Positions 12,199 through 24,329 of a DNA stretch of 64,000 nt are shown one piece after another. Source of the DNA: Artemisia argyi (taxonomy: Eukaryota > Streptophyta > Magnoliopsida > Asterales > Asteraceae). The notes below the pieces were generated by a model. It saw only the letters and a list, made by a program, of their open reading frames with translations. It did not search any database and was not told the origin of the DNA. The stretch's first letter is position 1. Every line of letters starts with the position of its first letter. Both the position numbers and the translations under genes were made by a program. The stretch is from assembly GCA_030686995.1 (NCBI GenBank), contig CM060688.1:201352718-201416717 (forward strand), in the 5' to 3' direction.

Positions 12199-15036
12199 TT
12201 ACAAACCAAGCGAGGAAGGGAAGCCCGTAGATGACAACCAACTTCCTCCATCAATAAAGTTCCCTGCTGTAAAGCTCTCGGCCTCTTTAGTATCAGTAAT
12301 CACACCCCATCCTGGCCATGTGACCCTGTTTGACGCATCAGCCCCAGGGCCCGTGTTTTGGTACTCTCGGTAGTACAACGTGTTAAGTGCAAAATCCCCG
12401 TCCCAAGGGTACCATCCTGCAGGGACAATCACGTCACTTATTGAGGTTTGCATCACTACCGTTCTTGAATACTCTTTCCATGGTCTTCCAAGATACGATG
12501 GATAGCTGGCTTGAACTGGTAGTAGGTCAGAAGTTGCATTTATTCTACATTTTTGAATGACAATGCCCGTGTTTTGGTTAGGATCAGTCCGTCCTTGAGC
12601 GGTTACCATGTTCTTTTTGTTGGAAAAATGGTTTACAAAATGAGTTTTTGTAAAACTTTGGACATAATTTAATGTATGTATATGTTATATATATTTATGT
12701 TTCTTGGTGGCGTTTTGTTCTCCTCCAAGAGAGCTTCGTAACAAGCTAAAGTATGTCCAAAATAGAGCTAAGATGAATGAGATATCGTGTCTCAAAGTGA
12801 GGCATGTGAAACACAAAATTGGAAAAGTCCCACATCGCCCAAAACAAGAAGTGAATGCTTGTTTATAAGGAATAGTTGGTATTTGCTTCCAAATTCCTTT
12901 AGGTGAGCTATGCTCCCACTCCTACGTGCGCGTGCGCAGGGGGGGGGTGCAGATTGTGGGATTTCTGGACCAAAATGAGTTCGAAGCTACTGAACTCATG
13001 CGAGCCCGCGCGACCTGCGGACACGAATGCAGCTCCGAAGCCTCGCATACGTGCGTATCTTTTTGCTGCTGGTTCGGGTTAATCTTTTCCAGTAATTCTG
13101 CAAATCTATTTTAGGAATGGATTTGAAACTTTTAGACAAAGTTTTACAGAATATTGTTGTGTAAATATAATATATGCAAATCGTGTTTTAAGTTAACAGA
13201 TTTGTTATTTAGGGCGTTTTATTTAGTCTTGGAGGACAAGACAGCTTTTTAGTATAAATAAAGCCATACCTCATTCGGTTTTGAGACACAGAAACGTAGC
13301 TCTTTCACCAGAAAATTCCAGCAGTCTCTTCGATCAGAAGCACACAAGAATTCGTGACCTTTCAGGCAAGTAAGTCAAGTCCGGCTGTACAACAGCTTCG
13401 AACGTTGTACCCTGGGAAACAGACGGCGAATCTGTTTTAAGGGAATCGTGTTTACACGAGCCTCGTTCCACGACTTTTACTGTTTTATTTATTTATCGTT
13501 ATAGTGTCTGTCTTCATCTTCTACTCCTTGCTGTCTGTATTTAATTTTCTGTTTTTAATTTCTGTTATTTATTTATTGTAATCTGATTTTATAAATAAAA
13601 GTGTTCACCGTCTCCCACACTTTTGTTTAGGACCAGGGAGGCGGGGTTGGATGTCACAATTTTGCAAGACAACAGCAGCATTGCCAAAAATGAAATCAAC
13701 GGTGCCAGTTATGAAGCAATTGACAAAGAACTGACGGATAGAATGGACATAAAGGGTGTCTTGGTATGCTATTATACCACATCTATAGAATGCAGATTTA
13801 TCAGAACCAACACGTAGTGCCCCAGCCTGTTCCCCGGACCATCCAGCTGCATTTTGAAATGTAATATCTCGTGCCAAGAATCCACAACCATCCGCCGCTG
13901 TCGTAATATAGTAACAAAAATAGCTTTAATTATTTGTTTGATATATGTAATAAAACTTGAAACCGTGGACAGAAAACGTGGAAAGTGATTTTTTACCTCT
14001 ATTATTAAAAAGAGAATTATGGCAACGTGATAATATTAGTAAAAGTAAAGAGTCTGCTACTGTAATTACCTACGGTGGCTGAGTTGTAGGTTGTGTTACC
14101 ACCGGCAAAACTTTCACTTGCCGTAATAATCGTGTTACTTCTTCCATCCCCGATAAACATCAAGTTTGTTTTACCACTTGGGATCGCAACGTTCTCCCTG
14201 TAAACACCTGCCTTTATCTTTATAATGTACCTACTCCCGCTTTTTGATGGTGCTGCTGCCACTGCATCCGCCACACTTGTATAGTCTCCTGTGCCATCTG
14301 CAGCTACATTCACGTTAGGAGTCACATCTCCTGACTGCAACAACTTCCTATCTCCTGCAGACAACCACTCTGGCCACATCACCACTTCCTTCTTGGGGTT
14401 AAAATTTAGTATATTGAAGTTGTTGTTGTTGTTGTTGTTGTTGGAAATATCTTTGTCTGTCATGTCCTTGATCATGGCTAGCACGTTGCTACACATCTTT
14501 CCACCATGTTATTGTCCTTGGACTATTGCTTTTCATAAATGCTTACTTGATGCATCTTTGTATGAAAGGCTGTCCGAGCATGTTTCCTTGTTGGTGATGG
14601 TTGTGCTAATGAGTGTTTTAAGGTCATTAGCATGTTGACGAATAGATTTCTTTTTTGGATATGCTTTAAGCTCTTGGATGACCATATCGAGTTGTTCTAG
14701 TGTCCCATCTACCATCTTTAAGCAGTCGTTAAGCGCGATTTTGGCTCGTGTGCTTAGATTAGGTGTTGCCATGAGGTTGTTTATTGTGTGTAAGTTGGCT
14801 TGGATGGTTTCCTTTGTTTTAGTGATGGTGAGTTCGATAACATCCTTTTTAGTAAGGAGGTTTCGGGTAACGGGGGATAAGGTAGACTGGCATATATTGG
14901 GGTATAAGGTGGTGGTACATGATGATTTGATGAGAGATTTGGTTAGGGAGTCTGAATCACTTCCATACACAACATAGGAACTGAGTAATAATAGAAGAGA
15001 TCCATAAAGAATTAAAAGTGTCTTGTTGTTAAACAT
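12199..15036 (-). pseudogene. Pectinesterase P3, broken by two stops and a solo LTR
   Basis: Exon 1 is 14070-15036. Exon 2 is 12199-13897 interrupted by a 1002-bp insert, and the intron is only 172 bp. Removing the insert and one 5-bp target copy leaves exactly 692 nt, the exon-2 length of P1, P2 and P5. Exon 1 has TGA at 14535-14533 (codon 168, CGA in P1) and TAA at 14511-14509 (codon 176, GAA in P1), both late in the PMEI domain. Other oddities are QAGAL for QAVAL, HSIRQ for HSNRQ, a GCG triplet for the usual GDG, and a T-rich flank where P1 and P2 have a TATA box. It was once a PMEI-PME gene and cannot make a full protein now. Copy 2 (36515-39351) carries the same lesions. Confidence 0.93.
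12618..13619 (+). mobile_element. Solo LTR inside P3 exon 2, copy 1
   Basis: A 1002-bp insert starting TGTTGG and ending CCCACA, flanked by the 5-bp direct repeat CTTTT (12613-12617 and 13620-13624). These are the expected marks of an LTR with its target-site duplication. There is no second LTR or internal region, so it arose by LTR-LTR recombination. A TATA-like box TATAAATA (13253-13260) and an AATAAA-like signal near 13593-13599 put transcription on the plus strand, opposite to P3. The family (copia or gypsy) cannot be decided from the LTR alone. Confidence 0.9.
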
Positions 15037-15932
15037 GATATTCTGTCAACAACTAAGTCGTTTGATGTTTGTGGTGAAGATTGAAATGTGGCAGCATATA
15101 TATAGATACATATATCATGGATTCATGGTCCCTTCCTTCCCTTTTTTATTATTTAAATACCCATCACTTTAGATGTTTCATCATAATATCCTATATCCAT
15201 AAAAATGAATGTAACCTTTAATTAATTAACTACTAGTTGTGATCTGAACATGAACAATATGAACTACATGGTAATGTTCTTAGTCAAAGGATCTCCACAA
15301 ATGAATTCTAAATCTAAACAGTCTGTTAAAATGATCATCTTTTATTTTCTTTCTCGGTTTTGCGGTTGAAGCCTTTCATCTCACTAGTTAAGAAGCCAAG
15401 TCCAAAACCTTTTTAGATCGGTTTAAATAAACTGGCACGTCTTACATTCAATTTTGCCAATACTACTATATGGATAGATGTTTTCGATCTTGATAATACT
15501 AGAAACCTTTGTTGTTTATTGCCTTTAGAGAGAAGAGAGAGAGGGAAAAAAAAACTTCTTGGTATTGGGGTCAATGCTAGTGAACCACACTTCATTCCTT
15601 TTACCAATCACCCACACTTCAGTGAGTTCAGTCCTTTTACCTTGGGCTTCCCACTAGGACCAATTGAAGTAATGCCACAAATTACTGAAAACCACTCACT
15701 GTTAAATTTCAAAGCACTTAAATGTGTGATTGGCAATTTACAAAGATAAGGTCTGATTTTTTTGGGTGGTTCAGTGATTTGAACAAGATATGATATGATC
15801 AAATAGACACATGTTTTATACATTGAAATCCCCAAAAAAAAAATGGTCCAAACTTTTCTTTTTTACCGGAAAAAAACAAGATATTGATATCATCAAATAG
15901 ACACGTGCTTTATATATCATTATCCCTTATAT
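15037..15932. other. P3 upstream region
   Basis: P3 5' flank with a TATATATA run (about 15096-15103). Beyond about 15250 the sequence no longer resembles the other PME flanks. Short ORFs on both strands (15413-15835) overlap each other and match nothing I know. No gene is called. Confidence 0.5.
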
Positions 15933-16140
15933 CAGTGGCGAGGCTAGAAAATTTTCAGTGGGGGGTTGGGATCTAAAATTTTTTATTGCTTAATGTATAA
16001 AAAAAATTCACAATTAAAATGGGGGGTCGAAACCGAATATACTGAAATTTTTCTACACAAAAACAATATACCCCCTACATCGCAAAAAAAATTTCGGGGG
16101 GTCGGGCGCCCCTCCCCGCCCCTATGTAGCTGCGCCATTG
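15933..16140. mobile_element. hAT-type MITE, 208 bp, copy 1
   Basis: The ends are imperfect inverted repeats (CAGTGGCG at the left; the complement of the right end is CAATGGCG). They are flanked by a perfect 8-bp duplication CCTTATAT at 15925-15932 and 16141-16148. An 8-bp target duplication is characteristic of hAT transposons. The element has no ORF, carries G-rich and C-rich blocks and must be mobilised in trans. Confidence 0.85.
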
Positions 16141-16249
16141 CCTTATATATTACTCATTTATATTATATTTACATAAGTTTTGTTACTCATTTAATTTGTA
16201 TAACATCTAAGGTTGAAAAAAAGAGCAATGAAACGAGAAGACACGGCAA

Positions 16250-16746
16250 CTGAACTTCGTTGGGTCGACTTTGATGCTTTCGCTGTGACCAAGAAATTGA
16301 ACTTCACGAAGCCAAAATTCGCATTCCGAGAACTTGGCATACAACTTTTCTTGACGTAACATGCTAAGGACTTGTCGTAAATAAGCTTCATGTTCACTGG
16401 CTGACTTGGAATAGATCAAAATATCGTCAATAAAAATGATGACTAACTTGTAAAGCATTGACTGGTAAACCCGATTCATTAGGCCTATAAAAGCTGCAGG
16501 GGCATTCGCTAAGCCAAATGGCATAGCAACGTATTTATAATGCCCGTATATGGTGTGAAAGGCTGTTCAGAATATCTTCTACCGTATCTTTAACTAATGA
16601 TAGCCTGACCTTAGATCTATTTTTGAAAAGAAACTTTCACCTTGAAGCGGATCGAATAAATCATCGATTCTGGGTAAATGATATCCGTTCTTGATGGTAA
16701 CCTTATTGAGTTCCCAGTAGTCGATACATGTACGCATGCTGCCATG
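16250..16746 (-). pseudogene. Ty3/gypsy reverse transcriptase fragment, copy 1
   Basis: The minus strand encodes pieces of a gypsy-type [16 protein letters not shown] and DLRSGYH (16594-16746), then [12 protein letters not shown], the catalytic-type FIDDILIYS and FLGH (about 16250-16524). A frameshift and a stop after DLRSGYH separate the two pieces. Both ends are truncated. At 16746/16747 the RT reading frame stops where a CACTA terminus (CACTACTAC) begins, so the CACTA element inserted into this already integrated retroelement. Confidence 0.9.
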
Positions 16747-16817
16747 CACTACTACAATTTCAACAACTGCTACCACATATGTGGTCTCCAATTGGCCAAA
16801 ATGTGGTCGGTATGTCA
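16747..16817. mobile_element. 71-bp CACTA terminus at the duplication breakpoint
   Basis: This starts with the 18-bp terminal repeat CACTACTACAATTTCAAC, followed by subterminal ACCACATATGTGGTC. It is identical to the left end of the full CACTA element at 41062. Homology to copy 2 ends at 16817, so only this stub of the transposon is present in copy 1. The insertion therefore predates the duplication. Confidence 0.85.
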
Positions 16818-19131
16818 AAAATATATATAATTGGTGACACGTAGAATCGATTGAGAGAAATTAAATTCAATAAATGGACACTTAATATTTAAGGTACAAA
16901 TAGTACCTATAAACTAAAAGTGCCACACCAATAAGTGGGGATTAATATATTAACCATTGATCGACCTTAAACATCTCATTGCTCAAAAACTAGCAACATG
17001 CTCATAACAGGCATGGCATACAAGTTTACCACCATAACTTAAGCCCATCAAAATCACAGGCACAAACATAAGCACAAGGCTTTGCTTTGCAATGTAAGAT
17101 ACATACTTTACGGGGATAATGAACCAACAAACATATATAAACCATAATTTAGTGTCTCAATCACTCAACAACAACACCGGAGTGGGGTATGGGGGAGGTA
17201 TTTAAGGTCATCACCAACCTAGCACTAGAACATGACACTCTTCACATTGTTATGAATGACCGGAAAGAGGACCAACTTCGGCCACACTGACCATGTAAGA
17301 TCCAAGTATGCGGGTGGAAACTGCAAAGACAAGTTTCCATTAGGAATAATAAGAATACTTGATATTTCACATAGACTACTTTACACAGGAGAAATATGAA
17401 AACAATACTAATATACAGTAAAAAAAAAATGTAAAATGAGAAGTACCTTTCTTGTCCATCTCATTCAGCAGAAACTGACCCTCACTAACTCTTTCAATCA
17501 ATTTGGAAGAATAGGGCGAGATGTAGGATAGGATAGGTGATTTGACCATCTGAGTTGACCCCCAGATAAAATGATAGGACACATAATTAGAAAACTTGTC
17601 ATGTTAATAACAAGAGTAGTAATTAGGTTAACACTACTTTCTCCTATTGGTTTCCCTTTACTTATTTAATCGCTTTTTGTTATTTATTTTATTTAATCAT
17701 TTTAATCATTAAAACCTCTTTTTATTTAGTGACATTAAAACTTAAATATTTTCCGCCTCTTAGCTCTTGGGACGACCTCGGCTTTACTATCTAGCTATAC
17801 CTCACACGACCGGGTACACTACCCGATAGTGCATTAGGTAGACATTAGGTAGACGAGACTTTTATAAATTTAAAACCTGGTCGGTAAATCCTGCATCAGC
17901 TCGCTTAATCAAACAATTGACATGATCGTAAAAGATTTGGATTTGATGCCAAAGATCAATATTGTGATGAGAGACTTTTTGGAGTAAGTTTTTGAAACGA
18001 GTTCACGCATCATAGAGAGATTTATCATGATGGTGTTGGAACATCAAAATATCATTATGGAGTTTTGTATACAAATATCACCCTAAACCTCTACTTTTAC
18101 ACATGGCCGTTGCCTCCTTAGATGGTTTTCTTTTGACAAGGGAATTACTAGCAGCGAAGCAACAAGAATTATAACTACTCTTTTTTATTTTGCTTCTAAA
18201 GGTATGCAACCCAACAACTATATCTGCTACTAATTGTATATTATCATATATGGATCATGTTTTAAAGATTCCAACATCATAATATAACAAAATTTTAGAC
18301 GTAAATAATGAACTTGGAGTTCCTTAATTATAATTAAGTTTTGTAAGTAGTGGTTAGATGCACTTAATTGTTAGAACAAGATGATGATAAACTGTTAGCT
18401 GTTATGGATAAAAACTTGCCAAAGAAATGGTTATAACCAATTAACCAATGTTATTATGAATGTTATTAGCTAAAAGATTATGAAACAACATGAAAATACC
18501 AAAACCTGGTTAATCAGAGAAATTAGAGCGACTCATGCTGCAAACAGAACTGAAGATCTCTAGGTTAATTTTTGTTAGGTTAGGGTAAGTTTGCTGTTAG
18601 AGATAATATGCCCTTTGCATTATTTCATCTTCCTAATACACTAACCGTTCTTCTTGGTACTTGACAACGTATCAAGTGATGTTAATTTTTTTTCTTCACA
18701 TAAACACATGAACTGAAGATCTCTAGGCTTATAAGTTTCAACTTCAAATGGTTATAACTTTTGATTTGAGTGAAGCTATTAATAAATATATGATAGCTCT
18801 TATTAAGAAAATTATTACACCGTGTTAAGGAAGTTTTGATGGATCAAGGGATCAGTGTTATGTCCTTAATTAACATCTTGATGAAGAAAGTGAACATATG
18901 ATAGCTCTTATTAAGAAAATTATTACACCGTGTACATGCACTTTCGCTTAGCTAGTTAATTAGCTAGTGATCAAACATTATGTGATTGTCGTTAGTTACT
19001 ACAAATACAACCTTTTAGTTGGAAATTTCATATATACCCAAACATGCATTAGAAACATTGTACATTGTGCATTCAATACTTGCACTTTGGGTATATATGA
19101 ATTAATCATGAAAGTATGGTGATATATGAAA
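16818..19131. other. Left part of the second unit, without a recognised gene
   Basis: Single-copy within the window. About 17610-17880 looks like the tail of an old LTR (a GACGACCTCGG box, then a GGGTACACTACCC box), a weak resemblance only. A minus-strand ORF at 17376-17582 could be a lone exon of unknown nature. The duplicated phrase 'atgatagctcttattaag' at about 18791 and 18898 is a short repeat. From about 18960 it is the 3' flank of P4. Confidence 0.45.
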
Positions 19132-20972
19132 TTAATCCAAATACAAACCGCCCGAATACGGAAATCCAGTTGATTTCAACCAAGTCCAACCATTGATGAA
19201 GTTGTTAACCGTAAAAGGTCTGGCCTCGGTATCAGTCTTCATTACACCCCACCCTTTCCATTTCACCCTCTTTGACGTAGCTGACCCGGGCCCCATATTT
19301 TGGTACTCTCGATAGTACAGAGTGTCAAGTGCAAACTCCTTATCCCATGGAAACCATCCTTCACTGTCTATAATGTCACTGATCGATGATTGCATCACTA
19401 CTGTTCTTGAAAATTCTTTCCATGGCCTTCCAAGATATGTTGGAAACCCGCCTTTAGTTGCTTTTAGGTCAGCAGTTGCATCAATACTGCATTTTTGAAT
19501 CACAATGCCTGTGTTTTGATTCTTATCCGTTCTCCCTTGTGCTGTTATCATGTTCCTTTGCCCCGGATTTGGCTTACGCGCACGGATTTCACAGAATTGG
19601 AACACAACTGCAGCGTTCCCAAAAATGAAATCAACAGTTCCTGTTATAAAACAATTCGCATAGAATTGACGATTTGAGACGACATAAAGGGTGTCTTGGT
19701 AGCCATCCATCCCACATTTATAAAATGCGGATAAATCTGAGTTGACGCGTAATGCCACAGCTTGACCCCCAGATGGTCCTGCTGTATTTTGAAATGTTAT
19801 ATCTCGTGCCAAGAATCCATCACCCATCACCGCTGTAAAATTTATATAATTTAGTATATATAACATCTCATATATTTTTTGAAATTATTTGAGCTTAAAA
19901 GTTAAAACAAGAAACTATAGTATATATTGTGTTGGCCCGTGTTCAGACATTTGTGAGTGAGTTTTGTTATTACAAGCTGACCTACGGTCGCGGATTCTGT
20001 GGTGGTCGTTCCACCTCCGCCAGAGACGTTCCTGTTTCCTGTAATAACGGTGTTTTCTCGTCCGTCCCCAACAAACATGATGTTAGTCTTATTTTTTGGA
20101 ATTTCGATATACTCTTTGTAAACACCAGCTGTAATCTTTATCACGTATTTAGTCTTGCTTTCCATTGGGGCTGCAGCCACAGCTGCAGCTATAGTCGTAT
20201 AATTTCCTTTACCTTTTTGTGCCACAGTTACGTTTGGGGTCACTCCAGAAACCAAAAACTGTTTCCTGTCTACAACAGATAACCACTTGGGCCAAATCAC
20301 CTCATCCTTTAACCTTAGACGTCCTACATGTTCAACCTTATTAGGATTGTTGGCGATATCAGTGTCCGTCATGTTCTTGATCATAGCCAGAATGTTGCTA
20401 CACATCTTTCCACCGAGGTCCTGTCCTTCCATAACTAATGTACTTGACTGTTTACTGGCATCATCATCGTCGTCATATGTGAGATCGTCCAAACAGATTT
20501 CTCTGTAGGTTATGGCGGTGCTCATGATGGTTTTGAGGTCATCAGCTTGTTGGTGAAGTGATTTCTTATTTGGATAATCCCTTAGTTGTTGGATTAGAAT
20601 GTCGAGTCCTTCTAGTGTGTCAGCTGTCATGTCTAAGCAGTCCCGAAGAGCGGTTTGAGCACGTTTGGTAAGATTGGAGTTGATGGAAGGCGTGAGGAGG
20701 TTACTTATGGTGTGGAAATTGGCTTTAATTGTTTCTTTTGTTTTATTGACAGCAAGTTCGATCACGTCCTTTTTAGTCAATTCTTGGGTTATAGTCGTAG
20801 TGTAGAGGGTGGAGTAGCATAGTTCTGGATACAAGGTAATAGAACACGAGGACTTGATAACAGAATGAGCTGATGATGATGATAATGAAGAACTTCTGAA
20901 GATGGATTCTTCTGAAGTTCCATGGACTAGGGAAGCAAATAGTAATGGAGCAAAAAGAATCATAAGTGTCAT
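19132..20972 (-). CDS. Pectinesterase/pectinesterase inhibitor P4 (intact, diverged)
   Basis: Exon 1 is 19982-20972 and exon 2 is 19132-19832, with a 149-bp GT-AG intron. The total of 1692 nt encodes 563 residues. There is a signal peptide at 1-18, a PMEI domain at about 35-195 (Cys43, Cys52, Cys112, Cys160), and a PME domain from about 246 with the GVYKE, QAVAL, QDT, DFIFG and LGRPW motifs all present. It is the most diverged member. It has a poly-Asp stretch (168-172), and the usual processing site RKLL is RKQFL (236-240). Just upstream of the chosen start, the codons SNSGNKK match the N-termini of the paralogues, but the ATG that precedes them there is absent, so translation is placed at the next ATG. 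Predicted role is cell-wall pectin de-methylesterification. It has no second copy in the window. Confidence 0.93.
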
Positions 20973-21971
20973 CTTTTTGTTGCCGGAGTTGGAAAATAAT
21001 TAACTTGATTGTTATATTATACTACACTATCATATCAGGAATGAATATCATCCTGAATGTGATATAAAAAATGTTACGTGAACATATTTAGAAGTTTCTA
21101 ATTCGAAAATTATATGGTGTTTTACCTTATTGAGTTTGAATTGTTGAAAGAGTGGGTAAAATGCTGTTACTAGTTTGGAATATGAAAGAGACTGGAAATG
21201 AGGGTTCATGAAAAAACACAAAGGAAGTTACACATATCATTCATAAATCATAAGTCTTTGAATTAACCACACTGCATCTTATGGACTTGACAAGAAGAAA
21301 ACATATAATTGAATAAAATGAGTTCATGTGTGATTAATATGTAGTCATTTATACCATTTTTTGTTTAAATAAGTTTTATGTATTAGTTAACGATAGATAT
21401 ATACTCTATGGATCCATATCGATTGTTTGGTAACTAGCTAGCACATGCGTGTGTGTATGGCTGGGCAGGTTCTTTTTCTTAGTTAATTAGGCCAAACATG
21501 TTTTGGATCTTTTAAAATGCAAAACCTCCTTATGCGTGATCATTTAAAACTGGATTTCATGCATGTAAAAACAACATATCAACTTTTCTAATGAGTGAGT
21601 AACTACATGTCTTTAAAGTTTAAACTCTAACATGAAACCCTATATACATATTGGCATATATCAATATTCAAAATTATTGATTAACATCATCTTCAACTGA
21701 TCACTGATAGCTGAAGTCCTGCTTAAGGGAAATGTAAAAACTATGGTGTCTGTGTTTGTCGTTGTTAGAGTTTCGAAATGGTCGTTAAACTATACTAACA
21801 TCAAAAGACAGGATATCACTAATTAATAATATTAAAAATCAAGAAGGTGATATACTCATATAATGTTCTCAACCACATCATGATTCATGATAATAAGCTT
21901 AGCGGCTTTTATTAGGAAAATAGTTACCTAAAACTATTGCTATTATTACAAGGTCATCACAGTTGTTACCA
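20973..21971. other. Spacer between P4 promoter and P5 3' end
   Basis: AT-rich, with no ORF of note and no repeat shared with the other spacers that I could see, apart from the last ~70 bp, which resemble the 3' flanks of the PME genes. No TATA box could be assigned to P4 with confidence. Confidence 0.5.
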
Positions 21972-24329
21972 TTACATACCAAGTGAGAAAGGGAAGCCAG
22001 TAGATGACAACCAATTACCTCCATCAATAAAGCTCCTAGCCGTAAAGCTCTTGGCCTCTTTAGTATTAGTAATCACACCCCATCCTGCCCATGTGACCCT
22101 GTTTGACGTGTCAGCCCCAGTCCCTTTGTTTTTGTACTCTCGGTAATACAATGTGTCAAGTGCAAAATCTCCATCCCACGGGTACCATCCTGCAGGGACA
22201 ATCACATCGCTTATTGATGATTGCATCACAACTGTTCTTGAATACTCTTTCCATGGTCTTCCGAGATATGTTGGAAAGCTAGCTTGAACTGGTTTTAGGT
22301 CAGAAGTTGCTTTTATTTTACATTTTTGAAGGACAATACCAGTATTTTGGTTTGGATCGCTTCGTCCTTGAGCAGTGACCATATTCGTTTGTTTGGGGTT
22401 AGGGCGACGAGCCTGGATGTCACAGTCTTGGAAGACAGCTGCAGCATTACCAAATATGAAATCAATGGTTCCAACTATGAGGCAGTCAACATAGAACTGA
22501 CGATTTGAGTGAACGTAAAGGGTATCTTGGTAACCATCCATTCCACATTTATAGAACGCTGATAAATCAGATCCAACACGTAGTGCGACAGCTTGTTCTC
22601 CAGATGGTCCGGCTGCATTTTGGAATGTAATGTTTCGTGCCAAGAATCCATCACCTACTGCCGCTGTAATGGTGTTATACATGCATGTAGTTAGGCTTTA
22701 TTTGTTTGTTAAAATCAGGGTGTATAAATACAAAAAAACATCCAAAGATCAAGGGTGGAAAGAAACACGGTAAGTGGCTATATAAAGGAGAGAAATGTAG
22801 CCGCTAGCCTTGCACCACTTTTTATTTCTTGTCTAAAAAAGAGGAAAATGTAACTTCCTTATCTTTGTTAAGTCAAAACATAAAAGTACTAACATCAAAT
22901 GTGTTACAATTGGTGATTTGATAAGGTATGTGGGTGTAATTGTGGATAAAACACAAAAAAATCATATCAAAGTCTTTTCTATCTTTTTGTGTTAGTGGAA
23001 GCAATTAGATTTGATAAAAACCAAACAAGTATAATTGATCTTGCAAATGCATAATAGACCAAAGCGAGATTAACATGATAATTTTATTAATCTCTCAGTA
23101 AAAAAAATAAAAATCATACTCCGTATTCTATAAGAGAGAACCATCCATATGACAGAATACTTCCCTAGCTTCTTGAGGATGTGAATTTGGATGAATTTTT
23201 CATTGAAAATGGTTTTACTAGAGGAGTCGAGAGAGAGGATATTTCGTTATAATTATGTTTACTATTAGCTTAACTTAATAATAATGTTATTTGGCTACCA
23301 AATATAGCGGTTACAAAAATTAGCTAGGAACACTTAATCATAAGTATCTTAACGAATTAACAAACTTTACTAACCTACAGTTGCAGAGTTGAAGGTGGTG
23401 CTACCGCCAGCTACGCTCTCACTTGCATTAATGATCGTTTTTCTTCTTCCGTCTCCAATAAACATTAAGTTTGTTTTGGTGCTTGGAATTTCGACATTCT
23501 CCATATACACCCCTTTTGTTATCTTTATCACATACCTGCTTTTGCTATTCCATGGTGCTGCTTCTACAGCTGCCACTACAGTCGTATAATCTCCACTACC
23601 GTCTGTTGCCACAGTGGCGTTTGGCTTCACATTCCCTGACTGCAACAGTTTCCTGTCTCTTGCAGAAAACCACTCGGGCCACATCTTATCACCGTTTGAG
23701 TTATAATTTAGTATACTGAAGTCAGCCTCTTTGGCGATATCTTTATCTGTCATGTCCTTTATCATAGCAAGTACGTTACTACACATCTTTCCCCCGTGGT
23801 CTAGTCCTTGGATGATTGATTTTCGTAACTGCTTACAGGATTCATCTTTGTGGGAGAGGCTGTCCAAACAGGTTTCTTTGTTGGTGATGGTGGTGCTCAT
23901 GATAGTTTTGAGGTCATTGGAATGTTGACGAATAGATTTCTTTGTTGGGTACTCCTTAAGTTCTTGGATCACCTTGTCAAGTTGATGTAGCGTCCCATCT
24001 ACCATCTGCAAGCAGTCATTGAGAGCGATTATGGCTCGTGTGGTGAGATTGGGGGTGGCATTGAGTTTATTGATGTGGTTGAAGTTAGCTTTCATGGTGT
24101 CTTTTGTATTACTGATGGTGAGTTCGATAACATCCTTTTTAGTAACTAGGTTTTGGGTAACCATGGAGAGAGTAGAGTAGCATGTATCGGGGTATAAGGT
24201 GGCGGTACATGAGGATTTGATAAGCGATGTAATTATGGAGTATGAATTAGCTCCATGGAGAATGAAAGTAGTTACAAGTAGAAGAAAAGTAAGTGTGTAG
24301 TTGTAGCCAGAGTTGGACATCATATCCAA
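21972..24329 (-). CDS. Pectinesterase/pectinesterase inhibitor P5 (intact)
   Basis: Exon 1 is 23375-24329 and exon 2 is 21972-22663. The intron is 711 bp, GT-AG, splitting an Ala codon. The total of 1647 nt encodes 548 residues if the first ATG is used; Met3 or Met4 are possible and would align better with MSNSG of the paralogues. There is a signal peptide to about residue 27, a PMEI domain with Cys41, Cys50, Cys106 and Cys154, the processing motif RKLL at 226-229, and then a complete PME domain (GVYMEN, QAVAL, YQDT, DFIFG, LGRPW, GWYPW). A secreted type-I PME acting on homogalacturonan is expected. Its first 57 bases are repeated at the window start, which marks the same gene in copy 1. Confidence 0.94.

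Larger units (their letters stand above)
1..16817. repeat. Segmental duplication, copy 1 (right part only)
   Basis: The whole stretch recurs in the same orientation at 24273-41132. The offset drifts from 24272 to 24316 only because TA, TAA, poly-T, poly-A and poly-C tracts differ in length. By eye I found four clear substitutions (7177, 11891, 16090, 16585). Homology stops abruptly after 16817, where copy 1 continues into unrelated DNA and copy 2 continues into a CACTA element. The left end of copy 1 is outside the window. A tandem unit of about 24.3 kb would make 16818-24272 the left part of copy 2. An assembly artefact from two haplotypes is the main alternative. Confidence 0.95.

Noticed and set aside
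12926..13114. Plus-strand 62-aa ORF with Cys-rich end
   Set aside because: Lies wholly inside the solo LTR, in a region next to a variable poly-G tract whose length changes the frame between copies.
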